Positions 6,491-12,907 of a DNA stretch of 15,945 nucleotides are shown here, piece by piece. Location of the stretch: the NCBI GenBank assembly GCA_041748075.1, contig JBGTDX010000008.1:1-15945 (forward strand), written 5' to 3'. A program made the translations under genes and the position numbers. Position 1 is the stretch's first letter; each line of letters starts with the position of its first letter. The notes below the pieces were generated by a model. It was not told the origin of the DNA and made no database searches. It worked only from the letters and a program-made list of their open reading frames with translations. This DNA is from JBGSYJ01 sp041748075. GTDB lineage: Bacteria > Acidobacteriota > Thermoanaerobaculia > Gp7-AA8.

Positions 6491-9127
6491 ATGGGCCGGC
6501 TCGCACAGGGGGATCAACTGGGGCCGTACCGGATCATCGGTCCGCTCGACAAGGGTGGAATGGGGGAGGTTTACCGGGCGCATGATCCGCGGCTCGGCCG
6601 CGACGTGGCGATCAAGGTCATCGCCGAGAATCTCACTGCGAACGAGGCTTCGCGGCTCCGATTCGAGCGCGAAGCGAAGGCGATTGCCGCGCTCTCACAT
6701 CCGAACATCGTCTCGATCTTCGACGTCGGTGTCGAGGGTGGCAGCGCGTTTCTGGTCTCCGAGCTGCTCGAAGGGCGCACGTTGCGCGATGAGCTGGGTC
6801 GCGGTCCGCTGCCGATGGAAAGAGTCCGCGAGTGGGGATCCGCCGTCGCCGACGGCATCGCGGCCGCGCACCTCCGCGGCATCGTGCACCGCGACCTCAA
6901 ACCTCAAAACATCTTCATCACCTCCGCGGGGCGGGTGAAGATCCTCGACTTCGGGCTTGCGCAGATTCACGCGGCGGCGGGCGACTCTGAGAAAGGACAG
7001 TCCGAGATAGCGACCGCCGCACTCATCACCGAACAGGGCGCGATTCTCGGCACGGTCGGCTACATGTCTCCCGAACAGATCTCCGGTGAAGTCGTGGGAC
7101 CGCCGAGCGACATCTTTGCCCTGGGATGCGTGCTCTACGAAATGGCGACGGGACGATCGCCATTCCTGCGTCCCACTTCAACCGAGACGCTGGTCGCAGT
7201 GCTTCACGCGACGCCGCAGCCCCCTTCCGAAGCAACTCCGGGGGTGCCGCGTGAGCTCGACGTGATCATCGACCGATGCCTTCGGAAGAATCCATCGGAA
7301 CGCTACGGGTCAGCGGTCGATCTTGTATTCGCCCTGCGAACGGGTAGCGAGCCGGCAGCGTCTGCTGAGCGAAGCGACCGCGAGCCGAAGCCCTCCACCA
7401 GACGACGTCGACTTGTGTGGCTGACGATCGCAGCCGTTGCGCTGATTGCCGTCGTGGCGGCGATCGTCTTATCGAAGTCGAAGCTGGCTCAAAACCCCTT
7501 AGCCAATGCCCGGTTCGTTCGTCTCACCGATTTCGAGGGGACCGAGCAGGCAGCGGCGATCTCGCGAGACGGCAGATTCGTGGCCTTTCTCGCCGACCGC
7601 GATGGTCCCGTCGATGTATGGGTGACGCAGGTGGGATCGCGCGAATTTCACAAACTTACCGGCGGCAAGCTCGGAGAGCTGATCAATCCCGATATCCGCA
7701 CGATCGGATTCTCACCTGACGGTGCACTCGTTGCGTTCTGGGTCCGCAGGAAAACCGCCTCCGCCTCACCCGATATCTCCTTGTGGGCCGTCTCCACCCT
7801 CGGGGGCGAGCCGCGGCCCTACCTGGAGGGTGCCGCGGAGTTCGACTGGTCGAGCGACGGCTCGCGGCTCGTCTATCACACGCCCGGGCCCGGCGACCCG
7901 ATGTTCGTCAGGGATGGAATGGCAGGACCCGAGCGACGGCTTTTTGCGGCGCCGGAGGGAGTGCACAACCACTATCAGCTGTGGTCTCCCGATGACGAGT
8001 TCATTTACTTCGTACATGGTTCGGTGCCCAACGAGAACGACGTCTGGCGCATCGAGGCCCGCGGCGGTGAACCACAGCGGGTGACTTCGCACAACACGCG
8101 CGTGACGTTTCCGGCGTTTCTCGATCGAAACACGCTCCTGTATCTCGCTACGGATGCCGACGGCAGCGGGCCGTGGCTATACGCACTCGACGTCGGCCAG
8201 CGGAAGTCGCGCCGGATCAGCTCCGGCGTCGAGCGGTACACCTCTTTGTCTGCGAGCGCTGACGGGCGGCGCCTGGCGGCCACAGTCGCAAATCCGCGGA
8301 GAACCTTGTGGCGCGTGCCGATCAGCGATGACGTGGCGGAGGAACAGTCGGCGAGTCGTGTCCCCGTCCCGATCGTGGGCGGACGGGCTCCGCGCGTCGG
8401 GTCGAATTATCTTCTCTACGTTTCTTCCGCGCATGACGCGGAGAGCATCTGGAAGCTCGCTGGCGGAGTCGCTTCTGAATTGTGGCATCTGGCTGAAGGA
8501 CGAATTCTCGGCGGACCCGCGATCGCGCCCGATGGGCGGATCGCATTCACGGCGGAAGAGAGCGGCCGCGCTCGGATGTATGTGATGAATTCGGATGGAT
8601 CCGGCGTTCGTATGATGCCCGAGTCGCTCGAGCCCCGAGGATCGCCGGCGTGGTCACCGGACGGTGAATCGATCGCGGTCGCGGCGATGGTGAATGGGGC
8701 GCCGCGACTGGCCAGAGTGTCGATGGCGAACCAGACCGTTACCGCTGTCGTTTCGGAATTCGCTGCCGACCCTGTGTGGTCCTCTGATGGAACGACCATC
8801 ATCTACTCCGGACTGGAGGTGGGAACCACGTTTCCCATCCGCGCGGTACGCGCCGATGGCCAGGGTCAGCCGGAGACGAAGATGACCCTCAGTCGCGGCG
8901 TGCGCCGTGTCGTGTTCCTGCCGCGACAGAATTCGCTGGTGGTGCTGCGAGGAGAGATGATTCACAAGAACTTCTGGGTGATTGATCTCGACAGCGGCCG
9001 CGAACGTCGTCTCACCAACTTCGGTCCGGACTTCGTCGTCGGCGGCTTCGATGTGGCTCCCGACGGGAGCGAGATCGTCTTCGATCGAGAGCAGGAGAAT
9101 TCCGACGTCGTTCTGATCGAACGGTAG
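6491..9127 (+). CDS. Transmembrane Ser/Thr protein kinase with PD40 beta-propeller sensor
   Basis: The chosen start, ATG 6491 (MGRLAQGDQLGPY, 878 residues), places the kinase fold at once, as in the similar protein at 12908. ATG 6449 would add 14 residues not typical of the family. Kinase motifs: glycine loop LDKGGMGEV (19-27, first glycine replaced by Asp20), Lys42, HRDLKPQN with Asp135, DFG at 153-155, a long activation loop, and GTVGYMSPEQ. One membrane helix lies at about 308-328 (LVWLTIAAVALIAVVAAIVL). The remaining 550 or so residues form PD40 blades with SRDGRFVAF, SPDGALVAF, SADGRRLAA, APDGRIAFT, SPDGESIAV and APDGSEIVF. It probably senses an envelope partner and phosphorylates cytoplasmic targets. 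It is separated from the preceding kinase by 136 bases without a clear terminator, so partial read-through is possible. Confidence 0.93.
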   Translation: MGRLAQGDQLGPYRIIGPLDKGGMGEVYRAHDPRLGRDVAIKVIAENLTANEASRLRFEREAKAIAALSHPNIVSIFDVGVEGGSAFLVSELLEGRTLRDELGRGPLPMERVREWGSAVADGIAAAHLRGIVHRDLKPQNIFITSAGRVKILDFGLAQIHAAAGDSEKGQSEIATAALITEQGAILGTVGYMSPEQISGEVVGPPSDIFALGCVLYEMATGRSPFLRPTSTETLVAVLHATPQPPSEATPGVPRELDVIIDRCLRKNPSERYGSAVDLVFALRTGSEPAASAERSDREPKPSTRRRRLVWLTIAAVALIAVVAAIVLSKSKLAQNPLANARFVRLTDFEGTEQAAAISRDGRFVAFLADRDGPVDVWVTQVGSREFHKLTGGKLGELINPDIRTIGFSPDGALVAFWVRRKTASASPDISLWAVSTLGGEPRPYLEGAAEFDWSSDGSRLVYHTPGPGDPMFVRDGMAGPERRLFAAPEGVHNHYQLWSPDDEFIYFVHGSVPNENDVWRIEARGGEPQRVTSHNTRVTFPAFLDRNTLLYLATDADGSGPWLYALDVGQRKSRRISSGVERYTSLSASADGRRLAATVANPRRTLWRVPISDDVAEEQSASRVPVPIVGGRAPRVGSNYLLYVSSAHDAESIWKLAGGVASELWHLAEGRILGGPAIAPDGRIAFTAEESGRARMYVMNSDGSGVRMMPESLEPRGSPAWSPDGESIAVAAMVNGAPRLARVSMANQTVTAVVSEFAADPVWSSDGTTIIYSGLEVGTTFPIRAVRADGQGQPETKMTLSRGVRRVVFLPRQNSLVVLRGEMIHKNFWVIDLDSGRERRLTNFGPDFVVGGFDVAPDGSEIVFDREQENSDVVLIER

Positions 9128-9476
9128 GTTCGGATGACCGGCGCTCGGAGCCGAGTTCGAGGCGGGCGCTATCATTCCTCAACAGTTCGATCATCGAGGC
9201 CACGTTCGACTCGCCTGCATGATCTGGCAGAGCACGGAAGATCGACTTGCAGATCCCCCTAGTAACTCGCAAATAAGTCACCTTAAAAAGCGCGTGTGAC
9301 CCTCAGTGCTGTCCCAATTCTCCAAAACATCACCTCTTCCCGCAATCGCGAAACGTCTCAGCGCAAAGACGGTACAAGTAACTCTCGGACATACCTTCGC
9401 GAGGGCAGCACGAGCATGTCGGTCGAGTCGCAGAAGCAGCGATCGAGCCGTTCGCTCCGAGGATCGAGGACGTCGT
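9128..9476. other. Gene-free region between two convergent genes, with an AT-rich island
   Basis: No convincing gene is seen. A short CTCGG/CCGAG inverted pair follows the kinase stop but lacks a T-tract. The part from about 9255 to 9350 is clearly more AT-rich than its surroundings. From 9345 on, one frame reads AIAKRLSAKTVQVTLGH, which recalls either a helix-turn-helix or the C-terminal LGH motif of tyrosine recombinases. No flanking homology supports either, so it is at most a decayed fragment. Confidence 0.4.
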
Positions 9477-10523
9477 TCACAGCGTCCCGATGTCGATGGA
9501 GAAGCGATACTTCACGTCGGACTTCAGCATCCGTTCGTACGCTTCGTTGACCTTCTGGATCGGAATCACTTCCACGTCGGACGTGATGTCGTGCTTTCCG
9601 CAGAAGTCGAGCATCTCCTGCGTCTCGGGGATTCCTCCGATGCTGGAGCCGAACAGGCTGCGGTTCCCCATGATGAGGCTGAATGCAGAGACGGCGAGCG
9701 GCTTCGGCGGAGCGCCGACGAGCGTCATCCTGCCGTCGACGCGGAGCAGGTTCAGATAGGCGTCGATGTCGTGGTCGGCCGAAACGGTGTCGAGGATGAA
9801 ATCGAACGTGCTGGCGTGCGGCGTCATCTCATCTGCATTGCGCGAGACAACGACTTCGTTGGCGCCGAGGCGAAGAGCATCCTCTTTCTTGTCGGGCGAG
9901 GTCGTGAATACGACGACGTGGGCTCCCAGGGCGTGCATGAACTTCACACCCATGTGGCCGAGTCCGCCGAGACCGACGACGCCGGCCGTCTGCCCTTTCG
10001 CAACGCCCGCGGCGCGAATAGGGGAGTAGGTGGTGATGCCTGCGCAGAGGAGCGGCGCTGCGCCCGCGAGATCGAGGTTTTCGGGCACGCGCAGAACGAA
10101 GCGCTCGTCGACGACCACGCTGTCGGAGTAGCCGCCGTAGGTGACGCCGCCGGTGTGGCTGTCCGGCGCACTGTAGGTGTACGTCGCATTCGCGCAGAAC
10201 TGCTCGCGTCCGGCTTTGCAGTGATCGCAGCTGCCGTCGGAATCGACGAGACAGCCGACACCGACGATGTCGCCTTCCCTGAACTTCTTCACCGCGGAGC
10301 CGACTCGGGTGACGCGTCCGAGGATCTCATGACCGGGGACGATCGGATAGACGGTCGGCATTTCGGTCCACTCGTTCCGCACCATGTGAAGGTCGGAGTG
10401 ACAGATGCCTGCGAAGAGGATCGCAATCTGAATGTCGGTTTCGGTCGGATCGCGCCGCGGAATCGTTGTCGGCGCGAGTGGCGATGTTGCACTACCGGCA
10501 GAGTAAGCTTTTGCGTCGTACAT
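9477..10523 (-). CDS. Zinc-dependent alcohol dehydrogenase, cinnamyl-alcohol-dehydrogenase type
   Basis: The 348-residue protein is a medium-chain dehydrogenase of the CAD/YahK branch, which reversibly converts aldehydes and alcohols with NADP(H) in the cytoplasm. Visible catalytic zinc ligands are Cys41 (GICHSDLH), His65-Glu66 (PGHE) and Cys160 (LLCAGITTY). Structural zinc ligands are Cys91, Cys99, Cys102 and Cys110 (GSCDHCKAGREQFC). The cofactor loop is GLGGLGHMGVKF (184-195), and FTTSPDKKEDALRLGA follows, a segment typical of NADP-preferring CAD enzymes. The start MYDAKAYS matches the usual N-terminus and is preceded by AAGGGAAAA about 12 bases upstream. The frame extends 29 codons further, but without family resemblance. 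The natural substrate cannot be told from sequence; broad aldehyde reduction is likely. It appears monocistronic. Confidence 0.95.
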   Translation of the reverse strand: MYDAKAYSAGSATSPLAPTTIPRRDPTETDIQIAILFAGICHSDLHMVRNEWTEMPTVYPIVPGHEILGRVTRVGSAVKKFREGDIVGVGCLVDSDGSCDHCKAGREQFCANATYTYSAPDSHTGGVTYGGYSDSVVVDERFVLRVPENLDLAGAAPLLCAGITTYSPIRAAGVAKGQTAGVVGLGGLGHMGVKFMHALGAHVVVFTTSPDKKEDALRLGANEVVVSRNADEMTPHASTFDFILDTVSADHDIDAYLNLLRVDGRMTLVGAPPKPLAVSAFSLIMGNRSLFGSSIGGIPETQEMLDFCGKHDITSDVEVIPIQKVNEAYERMLKSDVKYRFSIDIGTL

Positions 10524-10881
10524 AGTGTGTGTTTTCCCTTTTCTGAGTAGAGCTTGTCCCGAGGCCGACGAAGGATCCGTCAACCGCTGTTGCCCTGACT
10601 TGGCGGGCAATATCAGCTCGGCTTCCTTCGTGATGTTCGCTCGTCACGGTCATTCGTTTCCTTCGTATAGCCAATGTAAGGCTGGCCAGGCATGATTGCC
10701 TGAATCGTGCAAGTTCTTGCTCAATTCTGCTAACAAGCCCGGATCGGCCCGCTTGTTAGCATTAGCGGGGCGGGTCGAGCTCGCTGATCCTCTCACGGCG
10801 ATGCAGCGCGAGGGAGGAGCGCGTGGAGCGGCGAGCGCAGGCAACGCGACCGATAGGGGAGTGACGGTTCCGGCAGAGCCC
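10524..10881. other. Divergent intergenic region between the dehydrogenase and the toxin-antitoxin operon
   Basis: No recognised gene. It should hold the minus-strand promoter of the dehydrogenase, but no convincing -35/-10 pair is seen (TTGACG is present near 10580 without a matching -10). A minus-strand ATG at 10653 has a good AAGGA five bases upstream and opens a 53-codon frame (MTVTSEHHEG...) that runs into the start of the dehydrogenase. It could be a leader peptide or chance. The perfect inverted repeat at 10729-10760 is listed separately. Confidence 0.5.
10729..10760. repeat. Perfect 10-bp inverted repeat (GCTAACAAGC / GCTTGTTAGC)
   Basis: The arms at 10729-10738 and 10751-10760 match perfectly around a 12-base GC-rich spacer. 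There is no T-tract on either strand, so a classical terminator is not supported. It could be a binding site for a dimeric regulator of either divergent gene or a small dispersed hairpin. It resembles integron attC ends only superficially: the core consensus RYYYAAC/GTTRRRY is not met and it is too short. Confidence 0.7.
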
Positions 10882-10926
10882 TTGCATCCTTCGGATAAGG
10901 AGAGTATATTCTCCGACTACGGAGGA
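10882..10926 (+). promoter_or_regulatory. Promoter, operator-like palindrome and RBS hairpin of the toxin-antitoxin operon
   Basis: TTGCAT (10882-10887), a 17-base spacer and TATATT (10905-10910) make a good sigma70-type promoter. The -10 lies inside a palindrome, GGAGA-GTATAT-TCTCC (10899-10914), a likely operator for autoregulation by the antitoxin. The start of the transcript can also fold as CTCCG-ACTA-CGGAG (10911-10924), which would cover the GGAGGA ribosome binding site (10921-10926) in front of ATG 10932. Confidence 0.6.
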
Positions 10927-10931
10927 TCAGC

Positions 10932-11369
10932 ATGCTATCTGGTGCAGAGTACCCTGCAACTCGTTACGAGCCGTCGCCCCTGGTCGACCTGAGCTCCAGG
11001 AGCGAGCGGGAGCGGCTGAGCCGATCGGCGGTGCGCGCCTTTTTCAATATCGTCGTCCGCTGGGGCATCCGTGACGAGGATGCGAAAGTGCTTCTGGGCG
11101 GCGTCTCGAACGGGCCATACTACGAGATGAAGAAGAACCCCGATCGCGTACTCGACGCCGACCGGCTGTTCCGCATCTCGTATCTCATCGGCATATTCAA
11201 GGCGCTCAACATCCTCTATTCCAGGAAGCTGGCCGATGCATGGGTCGGGCTGCCGAACAGCAACCGCATCTTCGCCGGACGGACGCCACTCGATACGATG
11301 ATGAAAGGCGGACTTCCGGCGATGCAGATGGTGAGAAGGCTGCTCGACGCGCGCCGGGGCGGTGGATGA
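10932..11369 (+). CDS. Xre/MbcA/ParS-type antitoxin (DUF2384) of a RES toxin pair
   Basis: The 145-residue protein has a helical N-terminal DNA-binding part (about 28-80, LSRSAVRAFFNIVVRWGIRDEDAKVLLGGV) and the C-terminal toxin-binding part. The latter has the characteristic text WVGLPNSNRIFAGRTPLDTMMKGG, close to the family pattern W..-PN..-F.G-.PLD...-G. Antitoxins of this kind bind and inhibit a RES toxin and repress their own operon. A strong GGAGGA lies five bases before the ATG. The stop overlaps the start of the next gene by ATGA, which fits translational coupling of antitoxin and toxin. The family call is confident; species-specific names such as mbcA, parS or xre cannot be assigned from sequence alone. 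Confidence 0.92.
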   Translation: MLSGAEYPATRYEPSPLVDLSSRSERERLSRSAVRAFFNIVVRWGIRDEDAKVLLGGVSNGPYYEMKKNPDRVLDADRLFRISYLIGIFKALNILYSRKLADAWVGLPNSNRIFAGRTPLDTMMKGGLPAMQMVRRLLDARRGGG

Positions 11370-12049
11370 CGCTGCCCGACTCCCGGCTGATCCGCCGGAA
11401 TGACACGCACCGGCTCATCCCGTCCAGGTACTTCGACGGCGGTGACAGCGTCCTCGCGGAGATTGCGGACAATGAAGCGGATCTCCAGGATCTCTTCGAC
11501 CTCGACCACGCTACCAACGACCGGCTGCTGGCTGAGAACGACCTCCTGCCCGGAATCGGCATCCACGAGCTGGTGTTCGGCGTGCCTTACTTTCGGGTCG
11601 TGAATGCAGCGTTCGCTCATGCCCACCCGCTCGGCAGCCGGTTCAATGGTCCCGATCGGGGCGCCTGGTATGCCGCGTTCGAATTGAAGACGGCACAGGC
11701 TGAGGTCGCGTTTCATAAATGGATCGAGCTCGCGGAGGTTGGCTGGACCGAGGAGGAGCTGACATACGACGAGTACCGCGCCGACTTCAGCGCCGAATTT
11801 CACGACATTCGCGGAGACGAGCGCTTCCGCGACGTCCTGGCGCCCGACAGCTACGTGGCTTCGCAGCAACTCGCCGAGGAACTGCTCGACAACGGATCGC
11901 TCGGGATCGTTTACCCCAGCGTGCGCAGGGGGAGGGGAACCTGTCTCGCCTGCTTTCGTCCGGCGCTCGTCATGAACGTGAGGAAAGCAGCGACGTACCG
12001 CTTCCGCTGGGATGGCCGGCCCGAGCCATCTGTTTCGCTGGTCCGGTGA
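11366..12049 (+). CDS. RES-domain toxin (NAD+-consuming)
   Basis: The start is ATG 11366, in the ATGA overlap with the antitoxin stop; the product has 227 residues. The frame is open further upstream only as a shadow of the antitoxin. The RES domain shows its name-giving conserved residues: Arg92 in GSRFNGPDRGAWYAAF (with Tyr102), Glu113 in AQAEVAFHKW, and Ser185 in GIVYPSVRRGRGTCLACFRP. Characterised RES toxins (MbcT, ParT, the Pseudomonas putida RES) degrade NAD+ or use it to modify a target, stopping growth unless the antitoxin binds them. The N-terminal 70 residues (SRLIRRNDTHRLIPSRYFDGG...LVFGVPYFRVVNAAFAH) are longer than in minimal RES proteins, a common variant. No frameshift or loss of key residues is seen, so it should be functional. 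Confidence 0.92.
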   Translation: MTLPDSRLIRRNDTHRLIPSRYFDGGDSVLAEIADNEADLQDLFDLDHATNDRLLAENDLLPGIGIHELVFGVPYFRVVNAAFAHAHPLGSRFNGPDRGAWYAAFELKTAQAEVAFHKWIELAEVGWTEEELTYDEYRADFSAEFHDIRGDERFRDVLAPDSYVASQQLAEELLDNGSLGIVYPSVRRGRGTCLACFRPALVMNVRKAATYRFRWDGRPEPSVSLVR

Positions 12050-12121
12050 AAGATCATGGCACACGCCGGTTGACTCACCGCCTGTGGCTCGCGAATATGA
12101 TCGCTCCGGGAGGACGCACAC

Positions 12122-12385
12122 ATGGCAGTAAAGGCTAAGAAAAAGAACCTTTCAGCAAAGGAACGGGATGAGCTGCTCGCGACATTGCAGGATCGGTTTA
12201 AGAAGAACATGAACCGTCACAAAGGTCTCGATTGGGCGAAGGTGAACCCGATCGGTTTCGTACTTCTCTCACGCTTTGTGCGGTATTCAGTACGCTCGTT
12301 CGGCAACGGCGACGTGCGACGACGACCGGGGCGTGACCCAGAACCCAGAACCAGAACTCGAGCTCACGACACCGTCGCTGGCTGA
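12122..12385 (+). pseudogene. Truncated DUF4256 gene (first about 41 codons intact)
   Basis: MAVKAKKKNLSAKERDELLA through RHKGLDWAKV (codons 1-41, to base 12244) matches, from memory, the N-terminus of DUF4256 proteins, which are about 185 residues long and of unknown function. After that the frame runs into arginine-rich unrelated text (NPIGFVLLSRF...RRRPGRDPEPRTRTRAHD) and stops at 12385. None of the rest of the family follows in this frame. A strong GGGAGGA seven bases before the ATG shows the expression signals were kept. The adjacent frame reads GEPD right at the break (12241-12252), and I recall GGEPDVV further inside the family, so a deletion at a short repeat (GGTG) is possible. A second change would then be needed to explain the rest. 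Confidence 0.7.
12338..12357. repeat. Short CCAGAAC tandem repeat
   Basis: CCAGAAC CCAGAAC CAGAAC lies downstream of the DUF4256 break and 93 bases before the PIN toxin. Small arrays of this kind often mark replication-slippage sites; no function is suggested by the sequence. Confidence 0.7.
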
Positions 12386-12449
12386 TCGGCCCCGTGGAGC
12401 TCCGCTCGCGGGGCGATTCAGCGGCCGGAAAGCGTGCGCGGTCGAAGCG

Positions 12450-12863
12450 GTGATCGTTCTCGATACCTCCGTGCTGTCGCACGTGTTTCGACGACCGCCC
12501 ACCAGGCAGGCGGCCTCGGACATCGTGGCGCACTTCCGTACACTCGTCAGTGAGGGTCGTTCGCTCGTGATTCCCGGCGTCGTCCTGCAGGAGCTTCTCT
12601 CCGGAATCCGCGATGAAGTCCAGTTCGAGCGCCTGCGGGCCTCGCTCGAAGGATTTCCCCTCATCCTTGCGGAGGAGGCGGATCACATCGAAGCCGCGCG
12701 TCTGATGAATCTGGTGAAGCGTCGCGGGATCGCCGCGTCGAGTTTCGATATGCTGATCGCCGCGACGCCGATCCGGCGCCAGGCGGTCCTTGTCACTCTC
12801 GGCCGCGACTTCGAGACGCTCGCTCCGCTGATTCCGCTGAGCCTGCTGGAGCTTCCCGCTTAG
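12450..12863 (+). CDS. vapC: PIN-domain ribonuclease toxin (VapC-like)
   Basis: With GTG 12450 as start the protein (137 residues) begins V/M-IVLDTSVLSH, the usual VapC N-terminus, and has the usual VapC length. The frame is open to 12276, but the extra 58 residues (rich in Asp, Pro and Arg) look like non-coding text. The four PIN acidic residues are present: Asp5 (LDTS), Glu48 (VLQELLSG), Asp100 (SSFDMLIAA) and Asp120 (LGRDFETL). VapC enzymes cut RNA, often tRNA or the 23S sarcin-ricin loop, with Mg2+, and are held in check by a VapB encoded just upstream. Here no VapB-like protein is recognisable upstream, although the other frame ends in TGA overlapping this GTG (GTGA), as in many vapBC pairs. 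GGAAAG at about 12427 is far for an RBS. The gene symbol reflects the family only. Confidence 0.82.
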   Translation: MIVLDTSVLSHVFRRPPTRQAASDIVAHFRTLVSEGRSLVIPGVVLQELLSGIRDEVQFERLRASLEGFPLILAEEADHIEAARLMNLVKRRGIAASSFDMLIAATPIRRQAVLVTLGRDFETLAPLIPLSLLELPA

Positions 12864-12886
12864 CCGCGTCCTTGCTGCCGCTGGTG

Positions 12887-12892
12887 TATTCT
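12887..12892 (+). promoter_or_regulatory. Possible -10 element (TATTCT) upstream of the kinase at 12908
   Basis: TATTCT, preceded by TG, ends 15 bases before ATG 12908, implying an mRNA leader of only about 8 bases. No Shine-Dalgarno sequence is present. The kinase gene at 6491 has an equally placed TG-TACTAT, so the two kinase-PD40 genes may share a promoter type. No matching -35 is seen. Confidence 0.35.
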
Positions 12893-12907
12893 TCCGCCAC
12901 ACCACCA

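Noticed and set aside
7366..7377. TGAGCGAAGCGA inside the kinase gene, the same 12 bases as the arm of the REP-like hairpin
   Set aside because: There is no inverted partner nearby and it encodes ordinary linker residues (AERSDRE), so it is probably chance.
9306..10550. Plus-strand 414-codon frame opposite the alcohol dehydrogenase
   Set aside because: It is the antisense shadow of a gene with complete catalytic motifs; only the first few residues lie outside it.
10729..10760. Integron attC site
   Set aside because: The arms do not fit the RYYYAAC/GTTRRRY core and the total length is too short; no integrase or cassette array is present.
12389..12414. GCCCCG/CGGGGC hairpin upstream of the PIN gene as a terminator
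   Set aside because: Only a 6-bp stem with a 14-base loop and no T-tract, in GC-rich DNA where such pairs are common.
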